50,590 bases of DNA from an uncultured Lachnospiraceae bacterium (GCA_910588875.1 CAJURT010000029.1:1-50590), one strand, 5' to 3'; counted from the stretch's first letter, positions 41,391-50,473 are shown. Translations and numbers: made by a program. Notes: generated by a model not told the origin, from the letters alone.

Positions 41391-43790
41391 ATGGAACCAA
41401 GAAATGTAATCCATGAACTGCCCAAAGGCCTGCTTTGCTGGTATGAATTCCATAAGGGAGGCCGGGCCTTGTTTGTCACAGGCGGCGACCCTGCCTGCGA
41501 GGTGCTGGCGGAGGCGCTGGCGGAGTGCGGCCTGGCAGTAGACTGCGCAGGGGCAGACGAGTTGGCATCAGGAGGAGGAGAACGGAGGGAGCAGAGCCTG
41601 CAAGGGCGGGCAGCACAGGAAAAGCGGGAAACCGAGGGGGGAGAGGCCGTCTGCTATGACGTGATCGTATTAGTTGGTGCCCTGGAGCGCAGCCAGGCGC
41701 CAGCCAAACTTTTAAAGATACTATATGGGATGCTGAGCCCCAAGGGCAGGCTGATTCTGGGGGCGGATAACCGTTTGGGTATCCGCTATTTCTGCGGGGA
41801 TCGGGATGTGTTTACAGGGCGCAATTTTGACGGCATTGAGAACTATGTGAGGATCAATGCGGCGGATATGGGGCAGCTGAAAGGCCGGGCATATGCGCGG
41901 GCGGAACTTAAGCAGATGCTTAAGGCGGCGGGATTTTCCCAGTACCGGTTTTATTCGGTGCTTCCCGGGTTGGTGCGGCCGCAGGCAATATTTGCGGAGG
42001 ATTATCTTCCGGAGGAGGAATTGGAGGTTCGGATTTTCCCGCAGTACCATTATCCGGATACCGTATTCTTAGAGGAGGAACGTCTGTACACGACGTTGAT
42101 GGAAAACGGGCTGTTCCATACCCTGGCGAACGGTTATCTGGTGGAGTGCCCCATGGACGGATGCTTTGCCAATGCCTTGCAGGTGACCCTGTCTATGGAC
42201 CGCGGGGAGGAGAATGCGCTGATGACGGTAATCCGCCGGGATGGCAAGGTGGAGAAGCGGGCACTCTATGAGGAGGGGAAGAAAAAGCTGCAGCAGATGA
42301 TGGAGAACCAGCAGGATCTGCAAAAACATGGGGTGAGGATGGTGGATGCCTGCCTGGAAAAAGATGCTTTTGTCATGCCTTATGTAAAAGGGGAGTCTGC
42401 AACGGATTACTTCCGGCGTATTTTTTTTGAGGACAGGGAGCGTTTTTTAGAACAGCTGGACGGGCTATGGGATATTATCCTGCAATCTTCCGAGCATGTG
42501 CCTTATGAGGATGTGGACTGGGAGCATTTTGAGCCGGGATGGGAGAAACGCAAGGCAGATGACCCGGGCAAAGACAAGTGGAGGAAGGCGGCTTTTGGAA
42601 GCAAGGAGGAGCAGGAGAATTTAGGGGTAATCCTGAAACGGGGTTATATCGACCTGGTGTGCTTAAATGCCTTCCATGCAGAGGGGAGCCTTGTCTTCTA
42701 TGACCAGGAATTCTATGTGGAAAACTTGCCTGCAAAGGTGATCCTGCAAAGGACAATCGACCTTGTTTACTGCGGCAATACGCGGATGGAGGCTTTATTG
42801 CCGAGGGATCAGCTGCAAAAGCGGTACCATTTGGAGGAATACAAGGATCTGTGGTACCGGTTTATCGGAAGCTTTATGGCAGATTTGCGCAAGGAGAGGG
42901 AGCTGCGGGAATATCATCAGATGTACCGCCGGAATGCGGGGATCTTACATTCTAACCGGCAGAGGATGAACTATTCGGAGGAAGAATACGGGCGTATTTT
43001 CCGGGATATTTTCCGGGGGACAGAAGGGAAGAGGATCTACCTTTTCGGCTCCGGCAATTTCACGAAAAAATTCTTGTCGCAGTTTGCTGGCGATTATGAG
43101 ATTGCAGGGATTCTGGACAATAATCCGGGAAAATGGGGGACAGAGATGTCCGGCATCCCGGTCTTGCCGCCGGACAAACTCCAACCGCTGGCGCCGGAGT
43201 CTTATAAGGTGATTATCTGCATCAAAAATTATGTGCCGGTGATGAGGCAGTTAAAGGCATTGGGGGTAAAGAACTATGGGGTATATGACTGGAACCTGGA
43301 ATATCCAAGGAAACTCCCGGTGCCTGCCGGGAAAAAGGACGGGGAGGATCCGGGGCCGAAAAAATACCACGTAGGCTATATTGCCGGGGTCTTCGATTTG
43401 TTCCATGTGGGGCATCTGAACATGTTCCGGCGGGCAAAGGAGCAATGCGATTACCTGATCGTGGGGGTGGTCAGTGACGAGAGCGTGATGAAGAATAAAA
43501 AGACCATGCCTTGTATCCCTTTTGCAGAGCGGATGGAACTGGTGCAGGCATGCCGGTATGTGGACGAGGCGGTGGAGATCCCTGCGGACTATGGGGATAC
43601 GGATGAAGCCTACCGCCGCTACCAGTTTGACGTGCAGTTTTCCGGCAGCGATTACGAGGAGGATCCGGCCTGGCTGGCAAAGCGGGAATATCTGAGGAAA
43701 CGGGGGGCAGACCTGGTGTTCTTTCCTTACACGGAGACGACTAGTTCGACGAAGATCAAAGCGGTGATTGCGGGGCGGCTGAAAGAATGA
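41391..43790 (+). CDS. Three-domain protein: methyltransferase-like, PglD_N-like module, cytidylyltransferase
   Basis: Residues about 1-200 of the 799-residue product resemble a class I SAM-dependent methyltransferase (YDVIVLVGALERS, SPKGRLILGADNRLG); the glycine-rich loop is weak. Residues 200-540 are unassigned. The shared module lies at 547-640 (RIYLFGSGNFTKKFL, ILDNNPGKWG, GIPVLPP). The C-terminus from 660 is a cytidylyltransferase (GVFDLFHVGHLNMFRRAKE, and SSTKIK at the end) of the GCT/ECT type. It could make a CDP-activated polyol or amino alcohol for LicD or the TagF-like proteins. GC-rich DNA; AAGGAA precedes the start. Confidence 0.82.
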   Translation: MEPRNVIHELPKGLLCWYEFHKGGRALFVTGGDPACEVLAEALAECGLAVDCAGADELASGGGERREQSLQGRAAQEKRETEGGEAVCYDVIVLVGALERSQAPAKLLKILYGMLSPKGRLILGADNRLGIRYFCGDRDVFTGRNFDGIENYVRINAADMGQLKGRAYARAELKQMLKAAGFSQYRFYSVLPGLVRPQAIFAEDYLPEEELEVRIFPQYHYPDTVFLEEERLYTTLMENGLFHTLANGYLVECPMDGCFANALQVTLSMDRGEENALMTVIRRDGKVEKRALYEEGKKKLQQMMENQQDLQKHGVRMVDACLEKDAFVMPYVKGESATDYFRRIFFEDRERFLEQLDGLWDIILQSSEHVPYEDVDWEHFEPGWEKRKADDPGKDKWRKAAFGSKEEQENLGVILKRGYIDLVCLNAFHAEGSLVFYDQEFYVENLPAKVILQRTIDLVYCGNTRMEALLPRDQLQKRYHLEEYKDLWYRFIGSFMADLRKERELREYHQMYRRNAGILHSNRQRMNYSEEEYGRIFRDIFRGTEGKRIYLFGSGNFTKKFLSQFAGDYEIAGILDNNPGKWGTEMSGIPVLPPDKLQPLAPESYKVIICIKNYVPVMRQLKALGVKNYGVYDWNLEYPRKLPVPAGKKDGEDPGPKKYHVGYIAGVFDLFHVGHLNMFRRAKEQCDYLIVGVVSDESVMKNKKTMPCIPFAERMELVQACRYVDEAVEIPADYGDTDEAYRRYQFDVQFSGSDYEEDPAWLAKREYLRKRGADLVFFPYTETTSSTKIKAVIAGRLKE

Positions 43791-43804
43791 TATAATGCCA
43801 GGGA

Positions 43805-44134
43805 ATGGACCATGTGGAACAGATGGCAGCATTGGCGCTTTTGGGAGAACAAAAAAGATTGATCCGGATGCTGGATGGGGAAGGGAGTGCTAAAGAGGAG
43901 ATGTGTAAAGCGATTGATGACCTGATTGAAGACGGATGGATGCGGGGAAAAGCCGAGGGGAAAGCTGAGAGCATTTTAGCCTTGTTAGAGGAACTTGGAA
44001 ACATCCCTGAGGGGTTGTCTGCAAAAATTAAGGAGCAGAGTGATGCCAAAATCCTGACCAAATGGCTAAAACTGGCGGCCAGGGCGAAGGATTTAGAGCA
44101 GTTTGGCCAGGAGATGTGGGAATGCTGCGGCTGA
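43805..44134 (+). pseudogene. C-terminal remnant of an Rpn/PD-(D/E)XK transposase-family gene
   Basis: The open frame gives 109 residues with the charged repeat GKAEGKAES followed by ALLEELGNIPEGLSAKIKEQ and ILTKWLKLAARA. This is the usual tail of Rpn-type recombination-promoting nucleases, which are normally near 300 residues. The catalytic N-terminal domain is missing and no good ribosome site precedes the ATG. It sits between two polysaccharide genes, so it is probably debris of an old insertion. Confidence 0.6.
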
Positions 44135-44188
44135 GGGGGGCAGGCCTTTAGGTGCACTCTGTGGACAAGACGAGGAAAGAGGTTTTTT

Positions 44189-45478
44189 ATGAATATCAGT
44201 GTTTCACCGGCTGGCATCACGAATCCCAGAGTTCCCAGGCAGGGACTGCAGGATATTGCGGATGCCGGGTTTCATAGTATTTTTCTGGAAATGGGCATGT
44301 GCTGCCCGCCGCAGGAACTGGAACGGGCAGGGATGGCGGATAAAGAAGAGGCAGGGCAGCCGGAGGGCGTTTCGGCTGTGGAGCAGCCGGGGATGCTTGG
44401 CCTGCAGTTTGCGCGGATGGAAGGGCAGTGCAGGGAGAAGGGATTGGGGATCCCGGTTGCCCGAGCCCCTTACTTTTTGCGGGAGACGAAGCGGACGGAT
44501 CTGTGGGGGCGGATGATGCAGATCCATGAGGAGAGCATCCGGTATTGCGGCACGCTAGGCTGTGGCTATCTGGTTGTGCGGCCTTGGCAGGAACACACGG
44601 GTTTTGCTTTGTCAAAAACCTCTTTGGGGTCGGAGTGGGAGGCAAACCGCGTTTATTATCTCCGTCTGGCGGCATTTGCCCGGGAGCATGGGGTAATGCT
44701 CCTCTTAGAAAACCAGTGCCGGTGGGTGAATGGCCATCTGGTTAGGGGAGTATGCTCGGATGGCAGGGAGGCGGCGGAATGGATAGACCGGCTGAATGAG
44801 GAGGCAGGTGAGGAACGTTTTGGTTTTTGCATGGATGTAGGGGTGTGTAATCTTTGCGGACAGGATATGCATGAATTCGCATGTGCGCTGGGGAGCCGCA
44901 TCAAGGCGGTGATCCTGCGCGACTGCGACGGGCATCAGGAGAATTCGCTGCTGCCCTTTACCTGCTCGGTTCAGGGGAAGCAGCAGACAGACTGGCTGGG
45001 ACTGATCCGTGGGCTGAGGGATATCAGCTTTGAGGGGGAACTGGTGTTGGATATGTCTGGCACGGCTGCTGGTTTTTCTCCGCTTTTGCGCCCACATCTG
45101 ATATCATTGGCAAAGGCCACGGCGGAATATTTTTGCTGGCAGGCAGGGATCGAGGCACAGCTGAAAAAAAATCCGCTGGTGGTTCTTTTCGGCGCCGGGA
45201 ATATGTGCCGCAATTATATGAAATGTTACGGGGAAAAGTATCCGCCTCTGTTCACCTGCGATAATAATGAAAAGCTTTGGGGCACTTCCTTCTGCGGCCT
45301 GGAGGTAAAGCCACCAAAGGCGCTAAAAAAACTCCCCCAAGGCTGCGTGGTATTGATCTGCAATATCTATTACCGGGAGATTGAAAGGCAGCTGCGGGAA
45401 CTGGGAGTGGAGAATATCGGGTTTTTTAATGATGAATATATGCCGTCATTTTATTTTGACCGGCTAAAGGAGGTGTGA
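44189..45478 (+). CDS. Xylose isomerase-like TIM-barrel protein with C-terminal PglD_N-like module
   Basis: Residues 1-320 of this 429-residue protein match the sugar phosphate isomerase/epimerase barrel. Compared with the next gene, several metal ligands look lost: the D-T-G-H-A-N block reads DVGVCN, the HIHDND block reads LRDCDG and the last glutamate is replaced in LVLDMSG; only LLLENQ is kept. It may therefore be non-catalytic. The shared module starts near 330 (LVVLFGAGNMCRNY, TCDNNEKLWG). GAGGAAAGAGG precedes the ATG. It stops one base before the next gene. Confidence 0.8.
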   Translation: MNISVSPAGITNPRVPRQGLQDIADAGFHSIFLEMGMCCPPQELERAGMADKEEAGQPEGVSAVEQPGMLGLQFARMEGQCREKGLGIPVARAPYFLRETKRTDLWGRMMQIHEESIRYCGTLGCGYLVVRPWQEHTGFALSKTSLGSEWEANRVYYLRLAAFAREHGVMLLLENQCRWVNGHLVRGVCSDGREAAEWIDRLNEEAGEERFGFCMDVGVCNLCGQDMHEFACALGSRIKAVILRDCDGHQENSLLPFTCSVQGKQQTDWLGLIRGLRDISFEGELVLDMSGTAAGFSPLLRPHLISLAKATAEYFCWQAGIEAQLKKNPLVVLFGAGNMCRNYMKCYGEKYPPLFTCDNNEKLWGTSFCGLEVKPPKALKKLPQGCVVLICNIYYREIERQLRELGVENIGFFNDEYMPSFYFDRLKEV

Positions 45479-45479
45479 G

Positions 45480-46472
45480 GTGGCGGCAGGGAAAAACGGA
45501 CAGGCGGACAGGGGGCTGGAGAGGCCGCTGGAACTTGGTGTACAGACGAAAAATATAGTGGAGGATGAAAACCCTGCGGCAGGATTCCGGATGATGAAAG
45601 CGGCAGGATTTTCCTGCGCGGATTTTAGCCTCAATTATTACCTGACAAATACCACGCTTTACCGTTTTGAGAGGAATGATTTTTTTGACCGCTCGGAACG
45701 GGAATTGGAGGAATATTTTACCCCCCACAGGCAGGGGGCAAAGGAGGCTGGGATCCGTATCCACCAGATGCATATGCCCTACCCGATTTATGTCCCAAAC
45801 GGAAAACAGGAACTAAACGATTACCTGTGGGATGTGGTTGCACCTAAGAGCCTGGCAGTGTGTGCTTTTTTTGGCTGCCCTTATCTGGTGGTGCATGGCT
45901 TTAAGCTGTCCCGTAACTTAGGATCCGAGGAGGCAGAGTGGGAGCAGACAAAGCGTTTCCTGCAATCAGTTGCTCCGGCTGCACGGGAGAGGGGGATTAC
46001 GGTCTGCATAGAAAACCTCTACAGCAATGTGGGAGGGCATTTGGTGGAGGGGCCTTGCTGCAACGGGAAGAAGGCAGCAGAGCGCATTGACCAGATCAAT
46101 GAACAGTATGGCGCAGAGGTGCTGGGATTTTGTTTTGACACCGGGCATGCGAATTTGGTGGGGGTGGATTTTGAGGAGTTTATTACCACGTTGGGCGGGC
46201 GCTTAAAGGTGCTCCATATTCACGATAATGACGGGGTAAAAGACCTGCACCAGATCCCGTTTACCTTTACTAAGACACGGGAGAACACGGCATCTACGGA
46301 TTGGGCTGGATTTGTACGTGGACTGCGGACAATCGGGTTTGGGCAGGTGCTGAATTTCGAGACAGCGCCGGTTCTGAATTCGTTTCCGGATGCCATAAAG
46401 GAGGATGCATTGGCATTCCTTGCCAGGATCGGAAACTGGTTTTCACAGGAAATTACCAGGGGGCATAGGTAA
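45480..46472 (+). CDS. Xylose isomerase-like sugar phosphate isomerase/epimerase
   Basis: The 330-residue TIM-barrel protein has all expected metal ligands: Glu in VCIENLYSN, Asp and His in CFDTGHANL, His in VLHIHDNDG and Glu in LNFETAP. It probably interconverts a keto and an aldo sugar or epimerises one. The start is GTG at 45480 right after AAAGGAGG, with no room for a gap from the previous gene. The two barrel proteins may form a heterodimer in which only this one is active; that is inference. Confidence 0.87.
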   Translation: MAAGKNGQADRGLERPLELGVQTKNIVEDENPAAGFRMMKAAGFSCADFSLNYYLTNTTLYRFERNDFFDRSERELEEYFTPHRQGAKEAGIRIHQMHMPYPIYVPNGKQELNDYLWDVVAPKSLAVCAFFGCPYLVVHGFKLSRNLGSEEAEWEQTKRFLQSVAPAARERGITVCIENLYSNVGGHLVEGPCCNGKKAAERIDQINEQYGAEVLGFCFDTGHANLVGVDFEEFITTLGGRLKVLHIHDNDGVKDLHQIPFTFTKTRENTASTDWAGFVRGLRTIGFGQVLNFETAPVLNSFPDAIKEDALAFLARIGNWFSQEITRGHR

Positions 46473-46506
46473 AGGGAGCACACGGGGGAATGACAAAACT
46501 TTCTGC

Positions 46507-46535
46507 TTGACTGCCATGCAAAAATATGGTATGAC
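46507..46535 (+). promoter_or_regulatory. Possible promoter before the Wzy-like gene
   Basis: TTGACT (46507-46512), 17 bases and TATGAC (46530-46535). It sits in the only spacer (98 bases) near the end of the locus, so the last gene may have its own transcript. Confidence 0.45.
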
Positions 46536-46570
46536 GTTTCATGGACAGACCCTAAGAAAGGAATAAAGGA

Positions 46571-47737
46571 ATGATGGAAAAGAAAAAAGCAGTTCTGTGG
46601 GTGGACTGGGTGGTATGGGGGATCCTGATGGCGGTCCTGATCCTGGCCTATACATCGGCAGACCGGTTCCTTATTATGATTTCCCGCGGCGGGCAGATGA
46701 TATTTGTGCCATTAGTAGTGCTGTTTTTTAACCATGTTGACTGGAAGCAGGCTCTCAAGGAGCGGGAGAGGGGGCTGATCCTCTGCGTGGCGGCCGGGAT
46801 CCTGGTGGTGGTAAATATGTTTTTGGCAAAATCAGGGATCGGTGTGGTTTTCGACATTGCCAACTTGCTGCTGATCCTGTATTTGTCAGACAAGATAGAG
46901 ATGGACGATGTGAGCCTTGTGATCATTATTGCAGGATTTTTGCAGATTTTATCTTATTGGACAAACCATGACGGGAGCGGCTACAATGCCAATACCATCA
47001 GCATGGTGGTATTTGAAGCAGCAGTCATATCAGCCTTGTGCGGCTGTTCCTTTTTGTCAAAATGGAACAAGGGATGGCTGGTATATCTTTACCTGGCGGC
47101 AGCAATCCCGACGATGGTCTGGCCAATCGCTAAGCAGTTCAGGGGAAGGACCACCCTGGTAGCAGTATTGGTCATGCTGTTTTTCTTTTTGGCAGTTCCG
47201 AAGCTTCTTTGGCGGATCCGGGCGCTTTATTATGCGCTGATGTTCGGAGGGTTGTCGGTTACTCTGGCGGTGCCGGCTCTATTTACCAGGATTTATGTCA
47301 GTTATCTCAACCGCGGGCTGACATTTTCCGGCAAGGTGAGGATATTCGGGGGGCGGGAGCCGGTCTGGCTGCAGTTCTATGAAGCGTGGGCCGAGGAACC
47401 CTGGACAGGGATCGGGAATGACTATGCGGCAAAGATCCCGGATTTGCTTTTTTTCAATGTCCACAACGGATTGTTTCACATACTTATGGTATATGGGATC
47501 CCGGTGTTTTTGATTACGCTGGTTTTGTTTGGGATGGTGATTGTAAAGATCCGCACAGATGAGATAACGCTGGCTAAAAAGCTGGGGCTCAGCCTGTTTC
47601 TTGCAATGGTTGCCATGATGGCGACGGAATCCTATATTATCACATCATTTTCTAACCTGATTTTCTTTTTTGTGCTGCTGGTGATTTTCAGGGAAAATGG
47701 GGGAGCGGGGAAAGATGCTGCTCAGAATGGACAATAA
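46571..47737 (+). CDS. O-antigen ligase/Wzy polymerase-like membrane protein
   Basis: The 388-residue protein is almost wholly hydrophobic, with about ten membrane segments and a longer loop (about residues 250-300: LNRGLTFSGKVRIFGGREPVW) between late helices. The R-I-x-x-W pattern with GIGNDYAAKIP and HNGLFHILMVYGIP (the H-N motif) is typical of Wzy_C/WaaL proteins. It would polymerise or ligate the lipid-linked glycan on the outer face of the membrane. AAAGGAATAAAGGA precedes the ATG. No flippase accompanies it. Confidence 0.85.
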   Translation: MMEKKKAVLWVDWVVWGILMAVLILAYTSADRFLIMISRGGQMIFVPLVVLFFNHVDWKQALKERERGLILCVAAGILVVVNMFLAKSGIGVVFDIANLLLILYLSDKIEMDDVSLVIIIAGFLQILSYWTNHDGSGYNANTISMVVFEAAVISALCGCSFLSKWNKGWLVYLYLAAAIPTMVWPIAKQFRGRTTLVAVLVMLFFFLAVPKLLWRIRALYYALMFGGLSVTLAVPALFTRIYVSYLNRGLTFSGKVRIFGGREPVWLQFYEAWAEEPWTGIGNDYAAKIPDLLFFNVHNGLFHILMVYGIPVFLITLVLFGMVIVKIRTDEITLAKKLGLSLFLAMVAMMATESYIITSFSNLIFFFVLLVIFRENGGAGKDAAQNGQ

Positions 47738-47777
47738 TCAGGTATATTGCGGGTACAAAAAGGCAGAATAAGAATTT

Positions 47778-47820
47778 GGGCGCTTGGAGAGCAGAGATAT
47801 GCTTACAGGCGCTCTTTTTA
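47778..47820 (+). terminator. Terminator at the end of the polysaccharide locus
   Basis: GGGCGCTTG (47778-47786) pairs with CAGGCGCTC (47806-47814), with two wobble pairs, followed by TTTTTA. Confidence 0.65.
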
Positions 47821-47925
47821 TATACAAAAATGGAAAAAAATTCCAATTAGTATATTATTTGGAAGTACTTACCTGGAAAAAGAGCTAAACTTAAGGTAAT
47901 ACCATAAATGGAAGGGTGTTGCTTT

Positions 47926-48171
47926 ATGAAAAAGGAACAAGAATTATTGTCAGAGCGTATCGAGTATTATTGCAAAGACCGAAGATTATCCTATTACGCC
48001 TTAGCAAACCGTGCGGCGGTCCCGCTTACCACACTGATGCATATTATCAATTGTTCAACAAAGAATCCGGGAATTTTTACGATTCTGAAAATCTGCAGCG
48101 GGTTGGAGGTTAGCATAACTGAATTTTTTGATTCAGAAGAATTTGTCAATATTGAATTCGAGATTGAATGA
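47926..48171 (+). CDS. Small XRE-type helix-turn-helix regulator
   Basis: The 81-residue protein has the Cro/CI-type pattern: LSERIEYYCKDRRLSYYALANRAAVPLTTLMHI, with the recognition helix at about residues 36-47, and a C-terminal LEVSITEFFD tail typical of small Firmicute XRE proteins. The ATG at 47926 follows GGAAGGG. Upstream, TTCCAA and TTGGAA form an inverted repeat at about 47849-47872 that could be an autoregulatory site. The target is unknown. Confidence 0.85.
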   Translation: MKKEQELLSERIEYYCKDRRLSYYALANRAAVPLTTLMHIINCSTKNPGIFTILKICSGLEVSITEFFDSEEFVNIEFEIE

Positions 48172-48189
48172 CGGGAAAGGAGAACAGGT

Positions 48190-48444
48190 ATGGCAATGAA
48201 GAGTGAACAGGTGCTGTTGTCAAAAAGGGTGGAGGCAGAATCCCGGGCGAGGAGATTATCAGCTTATGCGCCGGCTGGCAATGTCCCAGCCGGGAAAGGA
48301 GATTTTAAGGGCGCGCGGGGGGAAAATGCGCTGAAAGGAAATGCGTCGGCGGCTGGTATGTCGGCGGCTTTCGCCGCGGCCGGCCAAAAAGAACTGAGGG
48401 ACGCCCTGGGGATGGGAGAAAAGGAGATCTCCTCAGTGCTTTAA
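48190..48444 (+). CDS. Low-complexity protein with an N-terminus copied from the HTH gene
   Basis: The 84-residue product starts with MKSEQVLLSKRVEAESRARR and then LSAYA, clearly related to the first 27 residues of the preceding regulator (MKKEQELLSERIEYYCKDRR). After this the HTH is gone, replaced by an Ala/Gly/Lys-rich stretch. A good ribosome site (AAAGGAG) is kept, so it may be expressed. It is best read as a decayed duplicate; a small functional partner protein is possible. DNA encoding the tail is GC-rich. Confidence 0.5.
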   Translation: MAMKSEQVLLSKRVEAESRARRLSAYAPAGNVPAGKGDFKGARGENALKGNASAAGMSAAFAAAGQKELRDALGMGEKEISSVL

Positions 48445-48473
48445 GAGGTGTAAAAACGAGGTGTGAGCTCCAT

Positions 48474-50258
48474 TCAGTCATATTTACCTTTCCCCCTGCA
48501 GCATTTCTTGAATTTTTTTCCGCTCCCGCAGGGGCAGGGGGCATTTGCACCGATTTTTGGCTGTTCGCGGCGGAAGGTTCCTGTAGGGACATAGCCGGAT
48601 AACATTTTCAGGAAATCTGCCTCTTTGTCAAATTCTTCAAGCCCGCTTCCTAATGAGCCGTAGCGCGCATCCTGGCGGGCTCCGAGAGCCACAGGTTTTG
48701 TGATGTAATCGCCACGCCTACCGGCATCTTCAGAATCGTTTAACAAGGTAAAAAATGCCTCGCGGGCAGATTCTGAATGGTAATTCAACTCTACATAGCG
48801 GAATAATTTTTCAGTCTCATCATGAGGAACCTTGTCCTTTAAAACATTTTTATGCATCGCATGGACGGCTGTTATGCAGGTGGTGAGGACACAGGTTAGT
48901 TCTGGATATTGTGATAAAATATGGTAGGCTTCATCGATAAGGTTTCCCAGCTTTCCGCCGTTTTCCTGAATGGCGTTGATCTTCAGGGTCTTGGCTATAC
49001 CCCATGACATATCAAAGGCTTCGTTTAAATCCGGATCTCCAAGCGGAACCGCTGCCAGTTCTTTTTCAATCCTGTCTAGTTTCTCCAAAAGAGCCTCATG
49101 GCTGAGCGAATGGGATGGGAAATACTGCCATTGCAGTTCTACGGCTTGGCATCCCAAAAGGCGCAGGCGGACTTTTTGGTTCTCCGGCAACAGGACAGAC
49201 AGCTTTTGGGCGGCCTCAAGCCCTGCCCCGCGGTATTTTTCCTTCTGCATCAGGAAGGCAAAATGCTCGATATTGAAGCGGGAATGTGCCAGGCACTCTG
49301 CTGCTTTTGTGTTTTGGTAACTGCATTCACTGGCCATTTTTTTGAATACAGAGGCAGCTTGCCAGAAATCACCGGCCAGGAGATAATTCATCATGGCAGC
49401 ATTCCCGTTCTGCATTTTCAATAGGGCATTCCAGCTATCTTCCGGATTTTCTTTGATGAGGCAAGTCCATTTTGCCTTTCAGGTATAATGCTTCTTTGGC
49501 AAATCCGGCCAGGGACAGTTCTTTTATGTGCTCTTGAAGGGCAAGCTGTTTGAGGAACTCAGTTCCTTTTTCGCCGGGGACTGCCAGCATATCGCCGATT
49601 ACCGCCATCATCTGCGATACGTTATATACAGACCATCCGCCGTATTGCCTGGCCACCAGATGGAGCCCGGATACCTTTAAGGCCGCCAGCATGTCCATGT
49701 CTTGGCTATGCGGATGGCCTTTAGGATTGGCGGCGGCATCTTTTTGATCCATATTTTGGCAGACCGAACTGACCAGGGATTGTGCGGCTTCCTGGCGCTG
49801 CTTTCCGGGAAAGGAATGGCTGGAGAGAAAGGAATCTACCTTTTCCCAGTCGGGGCGGTACAGATCAGGCAAAGCTTTGATATCCAGCCGTCCACTGATG
49901 TTTGCCCGGAGAAGGAGCCGGATCAAGGAGTTGCAGCAGGGCTGGTCGCCGTCTAAGAGCGAAAGCCACCGTTTTTGCTCCCGCCAGAGCAGATGCTGCA
50001 GCAGATCCTCAAAGGTATCGTAACGGGGAAGAGAAAAATCATTTTCTGCCCAGGATTCCACAAAAATCTGCACATACAGCGGGCGGAATTGCAGCTTCTC
50101 AAATTTTTGGCCATAGGCCTTGCGCAGTGCGGCATCCCTGCCGGAATCGGAAGGAAGGCCTTTTGCTGAGCAGACCGCGCCGATGAAGGAATCTACGGCT
50201 TCCTGCTCCAGGTCGCCGAGGTCGAGAAATTCTTCCCGGTAGGCTTCTCCAGTGACGT
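48474..50258 (-). pseudogene. SEC-C domain protein gene, frameshifted and 5'-truncated
   Basis: Two minus-strand frames belong together. The distal one ends with a SEC-C zinc site (APCPCGSGKKFKKCC, residues near its C-terminus). The proximal one (stop at 49435) runs into it once a one-base shift near 49455-49464 is allowed: the protein then continues IKENPEDSWNALLK into MQNGNAAMMNYLLAGDFW without a break. Coding character also extends upstream of the first start codon (GTG, 50073) to about 50258 (EAYREEFLDLGDL, FIGAVCSAK) but there is no start codon, and AT-rich foreign DNA begins there. So the gene has lost its 5' end and is frameshifted. The complete protein was probably a helical-repeat protein with a SEC-C tail, of unknown function. 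Two separate genes remain an alternative. Confidence 0.65.
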
Positions 50259-50392
50259 TTTGTAAAGGACTTTTTAATCAAATTCACAAAAAATTTATAT
50301 TTATCCATCTTTATTTTTAGATAATAGTTTTCCCGCCATATAATAGAACCCGTTTCAACATACAAAATAACCTGATGGTTAAGAGAATTTTA

Positions 50393-50422
50393 TTGAAATT
50401 ATGTTTATAATTATGCTAGAAT
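50393..50422 (+). promoter_or_regulatory. Promoter in the AT-rich end segment
   Basis: TTGAAA (50393-50398), an 18-base spacer and TAGAAT (50417-50422) resemble a sigma-A promoter and point towards the short frame at 50474. Confidence 0.5.
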
Positions 50423-50473
50423 CATACTTACAAGTTCTGGTAAATTATTAACATTTGAAAGGATATGATTGTA

